From Pogonophryne albipinna (lineage: Eukaryota; Chordata; Actinopteri; Perciformes; Artedidraconidae), in assembly GCA_028583405.1 (NCBI GenBank), contig CM053244.1:4914299-4978298 (forward strand): 64,000 nt of DNA, read 5' to 3'. The notes beneath the pieces were generated by a model. It ran no database searches, had not been told where the DNA came from, and worked only from the letters and a program-made list of their open reading frames with translations. Below are positions 45,766-56,799 of this stretch, piece by piece; the stretch's first letter is position 1, and the number at the start of each line of letters is the position of its first letter. The position numbers and the translations under genes were made by a program.

Positions 45766-45829
45766 TGCCGTTCTCAGTGTTCTTAGTCACGGTAAAAAAT
45801 ACAATACTTAAGAAAGTGTTTGTATAAGA

Positions 45830-45997
45830 GTCAGGTGTACATTCCTGACCTATAAGACACTAAGTGTGTGTAAGAGTCTGGTTTTGCATTCCAGTTCTTA
45901 GCTCACTAAAAGCAAAGTCGGTGCTCAGAGTCCGGTAGGGCATTCCGGACCGGGCATCGAGTTATATTTGTGTAGAGTCAAGTAGAGCATTCTTGAC
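45830..45997 (+). ncRNA. Array of four related stem-loops in the proviral leader
   Basis: Hairpins lie at 45830-45849 (GTCAGG/CCTGAC), 45876-45896 (GTCTGG/CCAGTT, imperfect), 45930-45950 (GTCCGG/CCGGAC) and 45977-45997 (GTCAAG/CTTGAC). All share GAGTC at the start and a loop of 8-9 nt ending CATT. Stem bases change on both sides so that pairing is kept. Spacing is 46-54 nt. In the leader, after the PBS and donor, such a structure is where retroviral packaging signals lie. That role is inference. Confidence 0.7.
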
Positions 45998-45999
45998 CT

Positions 46000-48900
46000 A
46001 GCAAAGTGAACCAGTGAGGTCTCCGTGAGGTAATCTAGTCCTGCACGGCTGACTCGCTGGGGAAATTCTGTAGACTATAGGCTGACAGAAAGCTGAAGTC
46101 GATATTATATGTGGGTATATCCAAGAGGAAATACGCAAATTTCAAAATCAATTTGGAAGGACCGGATTTCACAAACTCTTGCTGTGTGGTTGATCTGAAC
46201 AGCTAAACGTGACGATAAAGGATTTTTTTGGCTTGGGTTTAATCTCCATGTGAGGGTCACATCTCTAAAGAGAGGTGTCGAAGCGCTCTCAAAAGCCAGG
46301 ATTATCTGTTGAAATAATACATCGCACAAAAAAAGCTGGACAGAATGTATAAGGGAATAAACTCTGTGTCATTTTTTACGTCGAATCTGTGTAATAATTG
46401 AGAAAAGAGAGCATAGTGATAGGAGACAGTTTGCAGAGCTGAGAGCTTCATCAGACAGGGGAAGCTCATTTGTGGACAGCTGCTGCCCTCTGGAGGCGAA
46501 CAGGGGTGTAACATTAACCTGACTTGAATTCAGACTGTGTGCACGTCTGAATTAACAGGACATTCAAATAAATAACAATAAGGACATTAAGAGTAACGAC
46601 AAGATTTCTCCAGTGTATTGATAAATACAAAGTGAACACAGACCAACCCAGTCAGATAAAAGATACGAAGTCAATCATGGAAGAAGTGAAAGATCGAGTG
46701 ATCTGAAGTTGGAGTGAATACATTGAAAATAAATTCATCAATGTGTGATTTGAGGAAGTAGATATTGAAATAAATAAGAAACTATAATTTGTGTTTTTAG
46801 CCGTTTTTGTGGGACACAGTTACGTCACTTTGTGGTTTTATGAGAGGTTTTGAGAACTGATTGGTACCATTGCATTACATTGTGAATTTCATGGTATTTG
46901 TCATGAACTAAGGATTGTACTTAATTATATTTCAAGAAAAAATTATATTACATACAGTAACGTTAAGGGAAAGTAAAAAGTGGTTATGTATGACAGGGGT
47001 GCTTATGCCCGCTTCGGTTTTCAATGTCCGCCATCACGTTAAAACCATGGTTAAAACGGAGGATTGGTGGCATTTTCAGTTCATTGCTTACTTCCACACG
47101 CCTTTTCCCCTCCTTGTCTCTTTCATGACTTTATTTAATGCATTAGAACGATTGTTATCGTAACTTTCCGTGTTTCTAGAAGTCAAGCTCACTGTTCACA
47201 TTACGGAGTATATTTCCGGAACGGCCTTTCAAAATAAAAGCCACAGGCCGCTGTTCACCAGAGATGCCTTCACAATAAAACAGTAATTAGCTTAACAATA
47301 TATTTAACTTATATTACGTCGTTAAACATTGATTTTAATTCATTACAGTTTTCAAATACGGCGCGGATTGAATACAGTTATTTGTGTATTCTGTTACAAC
47401 CTCACCATGCTTGTAACACAACTTAGATAAACAATTTGAAAATGAATAGAATAACCAAGTAGATAAAAGATTAATCTGTGGTTAGGGAAAGTTTCCTTGT
47501 TTTGCCTATTAACTTAGAACTGAAGTAATAAAGAATAGGCAGACTACTATCATTAGTTTGTTTTAACATTCACCTGTTTCAGCATTCCTGACCTCAGCCG
47601 TTTTATTTTGTAACCCGTTGGGAGAGAGATTTAAATTGAGTTTTTCTCAGTAGCTGAAATGGCTGTGATTACAGCAGCATTGGATAGCTGTGCACCACCT
47701 TTTGGGTTCTCTGAATCAGTGTGTTGGTGAAGAGTTGCTCACTGCAAACAGAAGAAGTGTGCAAAGAACGCATCTCTGAGGAGATATTGACATTATGCTT
47801 GTGCCTCGTTGTCAAGGCAACAGTGGTGTGAAGAGGTACTGCGGTTTTGGGGGGATTTCTGATGTACAGAGGACAACGTGTGTCTGCCAAGTGATTCCTT
47901 CCCTCATCCCAATGCCAGGGAGTTTCCTTTAAGGCCACTGACCAGGGCCGGTCCTAGCTTTTTTGGGGACCCTGCCACTGACTACAGCTGCATCACTGAC
48001 TGTGCTCATTATGACAAGATCTTGAGACATGCTTGTCTCAGATGGTTCAGACTCTGAAGGAATGATGCAATGATTTTACAGCATAATTGTGCAAGAGTTT
48101 CCCAGGGGGTGGTGTAGAAACCTTAATGCTTAGTGTTTAGATAAGAGGCTGCTTGTTTAAATGATGGTCTGGAATACTGAAAAGAATAAAGTTTATTATT
48201 CTTGTTTAGCAAACAAGACATCTGATTATTATGTCACACATAATAATCTTGACATAGAAACTAGCTATGGGTAAAACGTGTGGTTGTTATACCATTGTTA
48301 TCATGAACAAAAGATAAATAAGGAAATAGTAACTGCTTAAAGATGAACGGATTTCATATCCTAGAGAGGATTAGTTATTGTGAATACTCCACAAGGTATC
48401 TACTAATGTATTTTAAAGAACCAAATTTAAAGAAATTGAATTGACTTGATAAATAAGTAAAGATAAAAAGTTGTGAAAGTGAAATGAGAACCATCCTAAA
48501 ACACACTGAGGGATAAAGGGGGAGAGTACAGTGTAGAACCATATTCTTCAATATTTTTATCATGTTTACAAATTATTCTTTAAGAGTTTTTATTGTGTGA
48601 ATTTGGTAGTGTTTTAATTTGTTACAGTATTGATCAGTTCAAAGGGAGAGTTTTAGTAACATCTCTATAAGATCAGACAAATATTTATTTATATAGGCCA
48701 TGTTGAAGGGAAAGTTAGTTCTAAACAAAATATAGTATTTCAATTTGAGGTATTGGTTTCACCATTGTGGCATATATTACTACAGGAGAACTTTTTCTGG
48801 GGAAATAACTGTTGTTTGTCGTTCAAAATGTAGAGTTTAAAATTAAATTAAAATTAAAAACAGCTAATTTAATTTTGAAAAAGCAATATAATTGGGAGTA

Positions 48901-50740
48901 AACAAATGTGGGGCCTTGGATCACCCATTGTAAAGGTGCATATTATTGACGACCAATAGGGAGAATGGGTCACTCGACCCACCCTGCAGTGGTTTTTAAA
49001 ATCTTAGTTGCAGCTTCACAGGGAGCGCACGGCACCAGATTATGAGTTTAAAAGACAAGCGTCACTACCTCCTAATGGACATCTATTTAATTAGTAATTA
49101 ACTGACATTTAGAGATGTTAAAAAGTAAAAACATACCTACCATAAGTGATCATTCCTAAATTCAACTACAAACCATTGATGAAATTACTTCTGTTTTTAA
49201 ATCCTTGATAAAGGAGGGAGTAATTGTTGCATGTTCGGACACCCAAGGTTCCACTCACTGCTAAATAATTTAACATTGTTTTTAAGTAGACCAGAATTGA
49301 AGATAAATGGGTATAATGAGCTATGAAATGCAGAGCTACACAGATCCAAGTAATGTTTTGACACAAGATAATAGTTAAGTGCACAAGTTTCTGAAATAGA
49401 TCTATTAGACATTTTAATACTAATTAGGTGTAAATGAATTGCAGTAGTAGTACTATGAGGAAGTGACATTTTTTGGCTAACACTTTTCAGGGAATGTGGG
49501 GAACAGCTGTTCCAATGAAAAGTTAGAGATATCTGGAAAATTATAGTTGTAATCGTGAATTAATAAATGATGGCGCTCCATATATGACAGATTTTTGTAG
49601 ACAAAGGATACTGGCCTATGCTGAAATATCGAAGTCTCTGCAGAGCACACACATGGCCAAAAAGACTGAGACCAACTGACCTTTGACCCTGACCGACAGT
49701 GTAACTTGAGAAGGCACTGTCAATGACTGACTCTGGGGTGACTCTGACCAGACCAAGACTTTACAACCTGACAGATGGTGTGAGTGTGAATGAATGCCGG
49801 CATGTGATCAGTGTAACTGCATGATTCTAAAACAATAACTAACCAAGCATGTTCTTGGACTAACATATTATTACCCGTTTCTAGTCCACTTGATGATATT
49901 TTACTCCCACAGGAGGTGGCAGTTTGCAGAATGTGAAACTCAAACTAAAACATGAAGATTCTGTTTCTTTTAGGACTGAAGGATGGAGAGAAACACTTCA
50001 TTTCACTGAAGTGTTTACTGTGGAAATGATGGATGTACATTTGGGAAAATGTTTGGTATTTTCTTATAATCCATGGTTACACATGAGGTTCATGTGTAAA
50101 AAGGGGGAGTGTAAAATTCACAATGTACATTTTTCATTTAGGGACTGAAAGGAACCTGCTGCCCCAACTCGATTGTTCAATCTGACCATTGATTGACAGT
50201 TTTAGAATGGACCTGCTCCATATCTGGGGATAAGATACTGTTTGATGAATGTTGACATGTTTCTAATATTGATTGAGTTATAACAGGTAACTTAGATGCA
50301 GAATCAGTGGCCAAGGGGCTACTGTGAGTGATCTTGATAATATCTCAGCACTGACAGGTAAAAGCAGTATCACCAGGAAATCATTCATTTTGTCAGCATC
50401 ATGATTTTGGTTGTTTTTGAATCCATAACATTAGTGTGTTTCTTTACCAGAAACATTAGCAGTTCATATTATATTTAGATTTTAAATGGGATCTCAAGGA
50501 TTTGATTTAAGAATAACACAGATGCTTGTCAGAAATTCAGAGCTATTGAAATATGTTATTTGGTTCACCTAGAGATGTTGGAGTTTTGTTTTGTTGCCAC
50601 AGTCCAAGTATTAAGATTCTGAAGCTGCACTAGGCAGACAGGAGGTCTACAATTAATTTAGAAAACCTGTTCACAGACGGCTGTTGTTTTAAGACACCCC
50701 ACCAACAGGCTCCAAACAGCTGAGGGCCCAGGAGCCCTGA
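46000..50740 (+). other. Proviral internal region without recognisable genes
   Basis: About 4.7 kb of AT-rich DNA in the position of gag-pro-pol. The longest ORFs (about 70-90 aa, for example 46915-47163, 47669-47938 on the minus strand and 49924-50148) show no retroviral domain. A lone hAT-like end, cagggccggtcctag, is at 47944. I cannot say where this sequence came from. Confidence 0.6.
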
Positions 50741-50774
50741 GCGTAGGCTTGAGGGATTTGTATCAGATTTCTCC

Positions 50775-51010
50775 ACACAGGTTGGTGACGCCAAAGAGGG
50801 ACCCAGGAGGCCGACACAGCGGAGTTCGTCTGGCTGAAGGTCATCAGGACAAAGTGGCTCAACCCCAGGCTCTCCGGCCCCGACCGAGTGACCCAGCGGA
50901 TCTCTCATGCCGTCCGTCTAGGAGGAAAGGGGGACAGCTGGAGCCAGTGTGCGGCGGGGAAACCACCTGCTTGGACCGTGGACGACATCAGGACGGACGT
51001 GGCCCTCGAC
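50775..51010 (+). pseudogene. Retroviral integrase C-terminal domain fragment
   Basis: One frame gives EADTAEFVWLKVIRTKW and then PRLSGPDRVTQRISHAVRLG. This is the small SH3-like C-terminal domain of integrase (W..PRL.GP..V....HAVRL), collinear with 58370-58530 of the related copy. The catalytic core is absent. It runs on into the 63-bp repeats. Confidence 0.75.
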
Positions 51011-51033
51011 GAGGAGGTCGACTCGGAAGCAGC

Positions 51034-51190
51034 CATCAGCGGACTGGAGGAGCAGGATCGGGAAGGACATCTCTCCAGCAGTCGACCCGGGAGGCGTCCA
51101 TCAGCGGACCGGAGACGGAGGATCGGGAAGACATCTCTCCAGCATCGACCCGGAAGCCGCCGTCAGCGGATCGGGGGGACAAAGACACGG
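51034..51190 (+). repeat. 63/66-bp tandem repeat
   Basis: Two to three units beginning 'atcagcggactgg' (51034, 51100, then a shorter one near 51161), the same family as 26802-27120, encoding variants of ISGPETEDREDISPAS. Confidence 0.85.
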
Positions 51191-51244
51191 CAAGCCAGGA
51201 CGGCACAGGGGACTACACTTTCCGCTGAAACAGGTTGATATAGC

Positions 51245-51372
51245 CGGTGTGGAGTTTGTTTTAATATCCCATTTTTGAGGAACTTTGTTTTTTCCCATTT
51301 TTTGAGGAACTTTGTTTTAATATCCCATTTTTTGAGGAACTTTGTTTTAATATCCCATTTTTTGAGGGAGAA
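51245..51372 (+). repeat. 30-bp tandem repeat, four units
   Basis: The same unit as 27139-27300, with one unit shortened near 51290 (ttgttttttcccattttt). In frame it encodes RNFVLISHFL. Confidence 0.9.
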
Positions 51373-51649
51373 GCTGCCCCTTCCCCTTCGTACCAAATGC
51401 CCTTGTTGGCTTACGCGTCGGAGGAGGACGAGCACGATGACTCAGCCGACAAGGACAATTTTTTTTAACATATTTTGGTCTCCCTCCACTGTCATAAGAA
51501 GTTGTTATGGTGGACTGTTCCTAAAGGTTAAAGTGCTCTAAATCCCAGCTTCTGATGGATTTATATAAATGTTGGGGGACAGACAGTAGAAAAGAATGAC
51601 AGTGGTTATGTTTCAAATGCTGTGTATAAGTTGATCTCTGAAGGTGAGA

Positions 51650-51662
51650 TCAAAAGAGGGGT
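51650..51662 (+). promoter_or_regulatory. Polypurine tract
   Basis: AAAAGAGGGG followed by T, immediately 5' of the 3' LTR, as in the copy at 27577-27586. Confidence 0.8.
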
Positions 51663-51773
51663 TAAAGCAAACAGATATTGTTCTAAACTGTATTAAAGTA
51701 AACAGGTATTATCTTGAACTGTATTGAAGTGAACATGTATTATTTGGGACTGTTTTAAAGTAATCCTATATAT

Positions 51774-52990
51774 TAGGGGTGTAACGGTTCACAAACATTT
51801 CGGTTCGGTACGTACCTCGGTTTTTAGGTCACGGTTCGGTTCGGTACGTTTTCGGTACAGCAGAAAAAATTATCACAAAACATAACATATATTTTTTTAA
51901 TTATTATTAAACTGTGAATAATGTATTCACTCAAATAAATACAAAATATAATAAAATAAACATTAAGGTGCAGCATTTCGATGAACTGAAATAATCTGTA
52001 TTTGAACTTTACTGTACTAGTAGCTACTCACAAAACATAAACTATTAGTTTTGGGTTTTTAATTATTATTAAACTGTGAATATTCACTCAAATAAATACA
52101 AAATATAATAAAATAAACATTAAGGTGCAGCTTTTCGATGAACTGAAATAATCTGTATTTGAACTGTACTGTACTAGTACCTAAGCAGCCAGTTTGACAT
52201 CATGACTTGCTTGTCATTGTATTTTCATGTTTTTTTAAAGAAAAATGAGCTTGTCCACATTGCTTGCCGAAAGGGCAGATCTGCTGGCACTAACAATGTC
52301 TCCTGCTGTGGAGAATACCCTCTCGCTAGGGACAGAGGTAGCAGACACAGCCAGGTAGCGCTTTGCTAACATGGCAACATAAGGATATTTGGCGTTTGTA
52401 ATAGCTTTGGCTCGATCTGAACTTTTTGCGAGTGGTGGAGGCTTAAATGCTAGTGGGAGTTGGGTTTGCACTTCAGTCTTTTGGTACCGGTGATATTCAC
52501 GTTCGGGTGATGCCTTTTCAAATGAGTGTGCAAGTTTGATGTATTGCCAGCCGCGTAACCAATTTTAGTTGAACAATGCCGACAAACAGCTTTGGTTCGG
52601 TCCACCTGTCTTTGTCAGTCATCCTTGTACGTAACTGCGAAACCAAAATGTTCCCAAACCGGAGACTTCAATGATGCTGGAGGATTTTCGAGCTCAACTT
52701 TATCTGCGTTCGCCATTTCGACAGTTCCTCAAATTACTGATTACATGTGAACGCATCCCTCTGACCAGCTCGTCCAATGAAATGACTTGCTCGCTCTATG
52801 ACGCGTTGAACACAATGGGAGCAAATTACTCTGAATGCTGCGACGCAGCACCTGAGATTACTTCCAAGAAGTTGTTCACGTTCTCAATTTTTTACGTTTA
52901 ACGTTATATTCGTTCGGTACACACGTGTACCGAACCGAAGGGCCCGTACCGAATAATTTCGGTACGGGTACGTGTACCGTTACACCCCTA
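51774..52990 (-). mobile_element. hAT transposon, internally deleted, 1217 bp
   Basis: Ends TAGGGGTGTAACGG and CCGTTACACCCCTA, 8-bp duplication CTATATAT at 51766-51773 and 52991-52998. A 100-bp direct repeat (about 51895-52015 and 52053-52170, word aaataaatacaaaatataat) lies in the left part. It carries a deleted transposase gene on the minus strand. Confidence 0.95.
52235..52716 (-). pseudogene. hAT transposase remnant: BED finger joined to dimerisation domain
   Basis: Read on the minus strand from an ATG at 52716: the start MANADKVELE leads into a BED-type finger (SPVWEHFGF; CRHC; GNTSNLHTHLKRHH), with an in-frame stop about 33 codons in. After a one-base shift near 52470, the hATC dimerisation segment follows (MLAKRYLAVSATSVPSERVF, then SASNVDKLIFL), ending at 52235. 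The whole catalytic core is deleted. It is typical of a ZBED-like hAT derivative now moved only in trans. Confidence 0.85.
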
Positions 52991-53685
52991 CTATATATAT
53001 AACCCTTTTCACTTACACTCAATGACCCAGATACCCTGACACACACACTTACACCTCCTGTCTCCAGCACACACACATACACTCACTGACCCAGATATCA
53101 GCACACACACACACATACACTTTCCCCCCCACCAGCACATGCACATGTTCTTATTCAAGGTTCTTCCTGGGGCCAGTATAATCTCAAGCACCAATATATC
53201 TGTGTACAATGTTTGATACCAATATCTGTGTACAATGTTTGATTGTTTTGGGAAAGAATAGTTTGTGTGAAATCTTCCCTGGGAAAGTAAAGGAGTGAAG
53301 TTAGGTGGAAGATAAAAAGTGATTCTGACCTTGACTAGTTCCGAGGCTCTCACGCTTCACTTAGGAGTAAAATGGGATGGAAGAGCCGACCCACATATCC
53401 GCCCCAAAAATGTCCATATATACTGTTGTTTATTCATGCAAAGGGCCCCCCTTGTTTCTGACTGGCTGGTCCCGATACCTATATCGCACAGCAGTAGAGC
53501 TGGGAGCCCAGAGTACTCTGTAATTTGTATTGGTGTTTTTTACCATTAAAATCTGATTATTGTTATAACTTTTATGCTGGTGTTTTGAACTCCTTCTCTT
53601 ATTAATCTGACCAGGCTCATCTAACGAACGGCGCGGAGCAGAGGTGGGCTTTAAGCCACCACTACTGTGTTTGCTTCAACAACAG

Positions 53686-54263
53686 CCGGGGACAGATACG
53701 ATCTGTTCAGAAACTAGACAAAAGTTAAACAAGTACAAACCACAGACTGCCTGTGTCATGGAGAATACAGTCGCTGGTTTATTTATGTCTCTAGGCCGTT
53801 GTGAGTGTGGACGGTCGGAGCATATATAACGTTAGCTTAGCCAAGCTCCATTCAGAAAACAAGCATTCTAAAAGGTTTTTCGCCTGCCGTCTGTCTGCAG
53901 ACTTGTCAAAGCATTAATTCATGGTTTTTACTAACCGGTATCAGTATGTTGTTACGTCGGCATCATTTAGAAACGTGCATTACAATTTAATCACGGTAAA
54001 ATATGTTCATTTTGTTGTAGTTGTAGCTCCCGAGCCAGCGCGTCTTGTTTGAATGATGCGAGTAAACACAGCTGGCAGCCGCGGTGAAACTCGAGCGACT
54101 AGTCCGGTGTGAACGCAGCATTAAAGCGAGCTCCGCGCTGCACTGGAAACGCGCCATTACATCACCAGAAGTCCTAATTTAAGGGGTCATTTCTCCCCAA
54201 AAAAAATGGTTTACTCACTATATCAACAGCCCGACCAAAAATATTTTCCACCTGCCGCCACTG
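53686..54263 (+). other. Right part of the outer hAT
   Basis: Continuation of the hAT after the provirus, without further transposase domains. It ends with the terminal repeat CCTGCCGCCACTG. Confidence 0.7.
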
Positions 54264-54271
54264 GTCATAAG

Positions 54272-54760
54272 CATACCATAGACTGTAATTATGAAGTGCA
54301 ATACCCACAATCCCTACAGGGTCGTAACGTCACAGAAGATAATACCTTTTAGAGAGTTTCGAAATTGTTCAGTATGCAGATGAATATTTGTTTTACAATA
54401 GAAACATTTTTCTCCATAAATGTTCCCACATGTTGTGAGCATCAAATTTAAATCTTTTGTCAACAAATAAAAAACATCTTAATTTCCTTTACGACAACAT
54501 TTTGTTTATAACACCACTACATTAACAATAAGCATAGGAAAATGATAAATGTCAACATTGAAGATTGTGCTTTTACTCTTTATTTAATCAGATCTATTTC
54601 ACATTGAAAATGTGATAAATACACAAGCCACATTGAAAGTTACATCTTGCATTTTATGAAAAGTAAAGGTTTCGAATCATTTTATGACTTAAGTACACTA
54701 GAAAATATATTAAAGATGTGCAACAACTGTATCAGTAATTAAAATGATATAACTTATGTA
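54272..54760. other. Unassigned AT-rich DNA
   Basis: Starts with 'ataccatagactgtaattat'. No coding or element ends recognised. Confidence 0.5.
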
Positions 54761-55159
54761 CAGGGTTGGGAGGGCTACTTGCCAAAAACACAGCCAGTAA
54801 CTTAATGTGAGTATCAAGATATAAAAGTAATGTAACCTGATAACTTTATTTTTCTTTTGGATTACCTCAATATCAAATGCAATGCAAATAAACACAGGAG
54901 AGAAGAAATATTAATATGATTTTTTTACTTAAATGTATAATATAATACCATAAAGCAGATTCAGGCAGTAGGTGTATAGATTCACAATGAAAGTATTAGC
55001 CTACAGAACAGTACCGCTTCCAGAGAAGAGATACAATTTGATCATTTTACAACAAACAGCTCTTTTTAGGTTTTGAATAAGATTGTAATCCTGAGTTTCC
55101 CTATTATTAAAAAAAAGTCAAACTAATCCGATTACATCTTTTCCTATGTAACTAAGGAT
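54761..55159. mobile_element. hAT fragment (CAGGGTTGGG family)
   Basis: The left end CAGGGTTGGGAGGGCTACTT matches the right end of 609-1510 in inverse orientation. The far end is not found. The element at 55160 inserted into it or next to it, and ggtaatccgttac-like words continue at 55885. Confidence 0.65.
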
Positions 55160-55837
55160 CAGGGTTTCCGTTAGCCAGTAAAATGTAATAAAAACCGGTA
55201 AATTCAAAACCTTCCGGTCAAAATGTCCGATGCTCCGATCGATTGGCCGCCGGTCATTATCGGCCGATATTCACACTTAATAGTTTGATCGGTGCTCTCT
55301 ATAAAGGCCGATCAGGAGAGCTGGGTCTGATCGATATGGACATAAACGCGGGTGAAGTGTAACCGGACGCGAGAGAGAGATCAGATCAGCTGCTGCACCT
55401 GAAGCCCCGGCCACTGTTTAGCGCGCTGCATGAGAAACTGACGGGCTGTCAGGAGAGAGGAAAAGAGAGCATCCGTTTCTCCCGTGTTATTGTTCGAAGT
55501 TAATGTAAACTTTTGAATAATGTAGCTCATCTAGTACAAGTAGTTTGTTTGAATGTAATAATGATGTTGTTTGTTGTGGAATCATTTATTGAAAAATTAA
55601 TCTAATCTCGATCTGTTACGATTATAAACCGAAGCAATATAAAAATGACTCCCATTAACTGAGTTTTAAACATCAGCATATCCGGTCCTAGTCCGGTAAT
55701 TACCTGCTAACGGAAACTCTGCTACACAATTCTTATTATTATTATTGAAACATGACCGGTAAGTTTCAAATTTGTCCGGTAAAATAAATTCTGTTCGGAC
55801 ATTTGACCGACGAGAAAAAATCCTAGCGGAAACCCTG
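55160..55837. mobile_element. Non-autonomous hAT, 678 bp
   Basis: Ends CAGGGTTTCCG and CGGAAACCCTG, 8-bp duplication CTAAGGAT at 55152-55159 and 55838-55845. Many 'ccggt' words occur in the subterminal regions. A second pair of internal ends (aacggaaactctgctacaca at 55708) suggests an older nested or shortened copy. It is the reference for the rearranged copy at 15102. Confidence 0.94.
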
Positions 55838-56000
55838 CTAAGGATTACACTTTCCTTTTTTCTATACGATCTTGATTCGTGTTAGATGTAATCCGTTACT
55901 ACCTACGGCAATAAAAGTCATAACTTTTGGAAAATTGTCTCAAGTTTGATGGTTTATTGATAAGGCAAAAGTAACAGAAGTAAAGATATAGTAAAACAAG
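55838..56000. other. Flank between hAT and ERV
   Basis: No feature recognised beyond the hAT duplication at 55838-55845. Confidence 0.4.
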
Positions 56001-56669
56001 CTAAAATATAATGCTGTAATCATTGAGAAGCCTCAGTGGAAATATACTGTGTGAATACTGTGTGCAACAACAACAACGATGAGTCAACCAGATTAAGAAC
56101 AGATGCATTCTGTTCTGTCCAAACTGAAATGCAACAAGGTTGCAGAACTCATTTGTTCTCACACAAAGTCTTGTGAGAACCAAGCAGGCGCAACGTTTCC
56201 CAAGGACAGTCTTGTGAGCGAAGTCTGGGCAGCAAAGGCAGATTACACCAAGAGAGAGCACCAAAGGTGGGGGCTTCACAGCATTACACCAAGAGAGAGC
56301 ACCAAAGGTGGGGGCTTCACAGCAAAAACTATAAAGAACAGGATGTTTCTATAACTCGGGGCTCTCTTTAACTGGGATCTTACTCTGACGGACCTGTCAC
56401 GGTGAGACCTCAAGAAGGAGTCCCCAAAGCGCTTTGTGGTATTGTATCAAATTGAATGTATTTGCTGAACTGTGATTAAAGTACCAAAGTAATATCAGAA
56501 CCAAATCGGAGTACGAAGTCCAGTGGTGTTTGACTGTTTGACTATTTCTAGACTATTGCCTCTGCTCTCCAGAAAAGAACGGTTCACCGGGAACATCGGG
56601 CCAGACCCTGCTCTGGCCATATCCAAACGATCTGCGCGGAGTACGGACTAGGTCCTGTGTACCCCAACA
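56001..56669 (+). repeat. 5' LTR of a second ERV (start uncertain)
   Basis: Ends CCCCAACA at 56669, 3 nt before the primer-binding site. A 41-bp direct repeat (attacaccaagagagagcac, then caaaggtgggggcttcacagc) occurs twice in tandem at 56243-56324 and is a probable U3 enhancer. CTATAAAG at about 56328 is the TATA box, and ATTAAA at about 56477 a polyadenylation-type signal. The 5' boundary was not resolved and no second LTR is in the window. Confidence 0.75.
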
Positions 56670-56672
56670 GCT

Positions 56673-56690
56673 TGGTGACCCCGACGTGAT
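56673..56690 (+). promoter_or_regulatory. Primer-binding site, tRNA-Trp
   Basis: Identical 18 nt to 45567-45584; complementary to the 3' end of tRNA-Trp. Confidence 0.93.
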
Positions 56691-56799
56691 GGTCAGAGCA
56701 GGAGGAACTGGACACCGGTGACCTTCTGAGAGTGGACGGAATAAAAAACTTCGGCTTATCAAAAATCCCCAAAACACAGCTAAACCCGGGTAGGACACA

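Larger units (their letters stand above)
44768..53681 (+). mobile_element. Young endogenous retrovirus, mostly non-coding provirus
   Basis: Two LTRs (44768-45563; 51663-53681 including a 1217-bp hAT) are flanked by a 4-bp duplication ACAG (44764-44767 and 53682-53685). There is a tRNA-Trp primer-binding site, a polypurine tract, a conserved leader and a C-terminal integrase piece. Outside the hAT the LTRs differ by only about six changes over 796 bp, so insertion is recent. Yet 45.6-50.7 kb shows no gag, protease, RT or env. This looks like a non-autonomous retrovirus-like element mobilised by proteins of a relative. Its nearest group is judged from the 4-bp duplication and from integrase similarity to the copy at 57-59 kb, which looks gamma-/epsilon-like. 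Confidence 0.93.
51663..53681 (+). repeat. 3' LTR, interrupted by a hAT
   Basis: 51663-51773 and 52999-53681 together correspond to the 5' LTR, with an 8-bp hAT duplication (CTATATAT) at the break. Observed differences from the 5' LTR include one-base indels near the ccagta(at)aatctc and gtgttttt words and substitutions such as cctGtat/cctAtat and gcCgg/gcTgg. Confidence 0.93.
44039..54263 (+). mobile_element. hAT transposon containing a provirus
   Basis: The left end CAGTGGCGGCCGG (44039) and right end CCTGCCGCCACTG (ending 54263) are flanked by an 8-bp duplication GTCATAAG at 44031-44038 and 54264-54271. Without the provirus (44768-53681 plus one ACAG copy) the hAT is about 1.3 kb. It holds one transposase domain remnant at 44590-44767. 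The provirus inserted into that remnant, so the hAT is older. Confidence 0.94.

Noticed and set aside
53009..53353. 114-aa minus-strand ORF (also 45031-45234 and 27791-28021)
   Set aside because: It recurs in every LTR copy as an open frame of non-coding U3/R sequence and has no protein resemblance.
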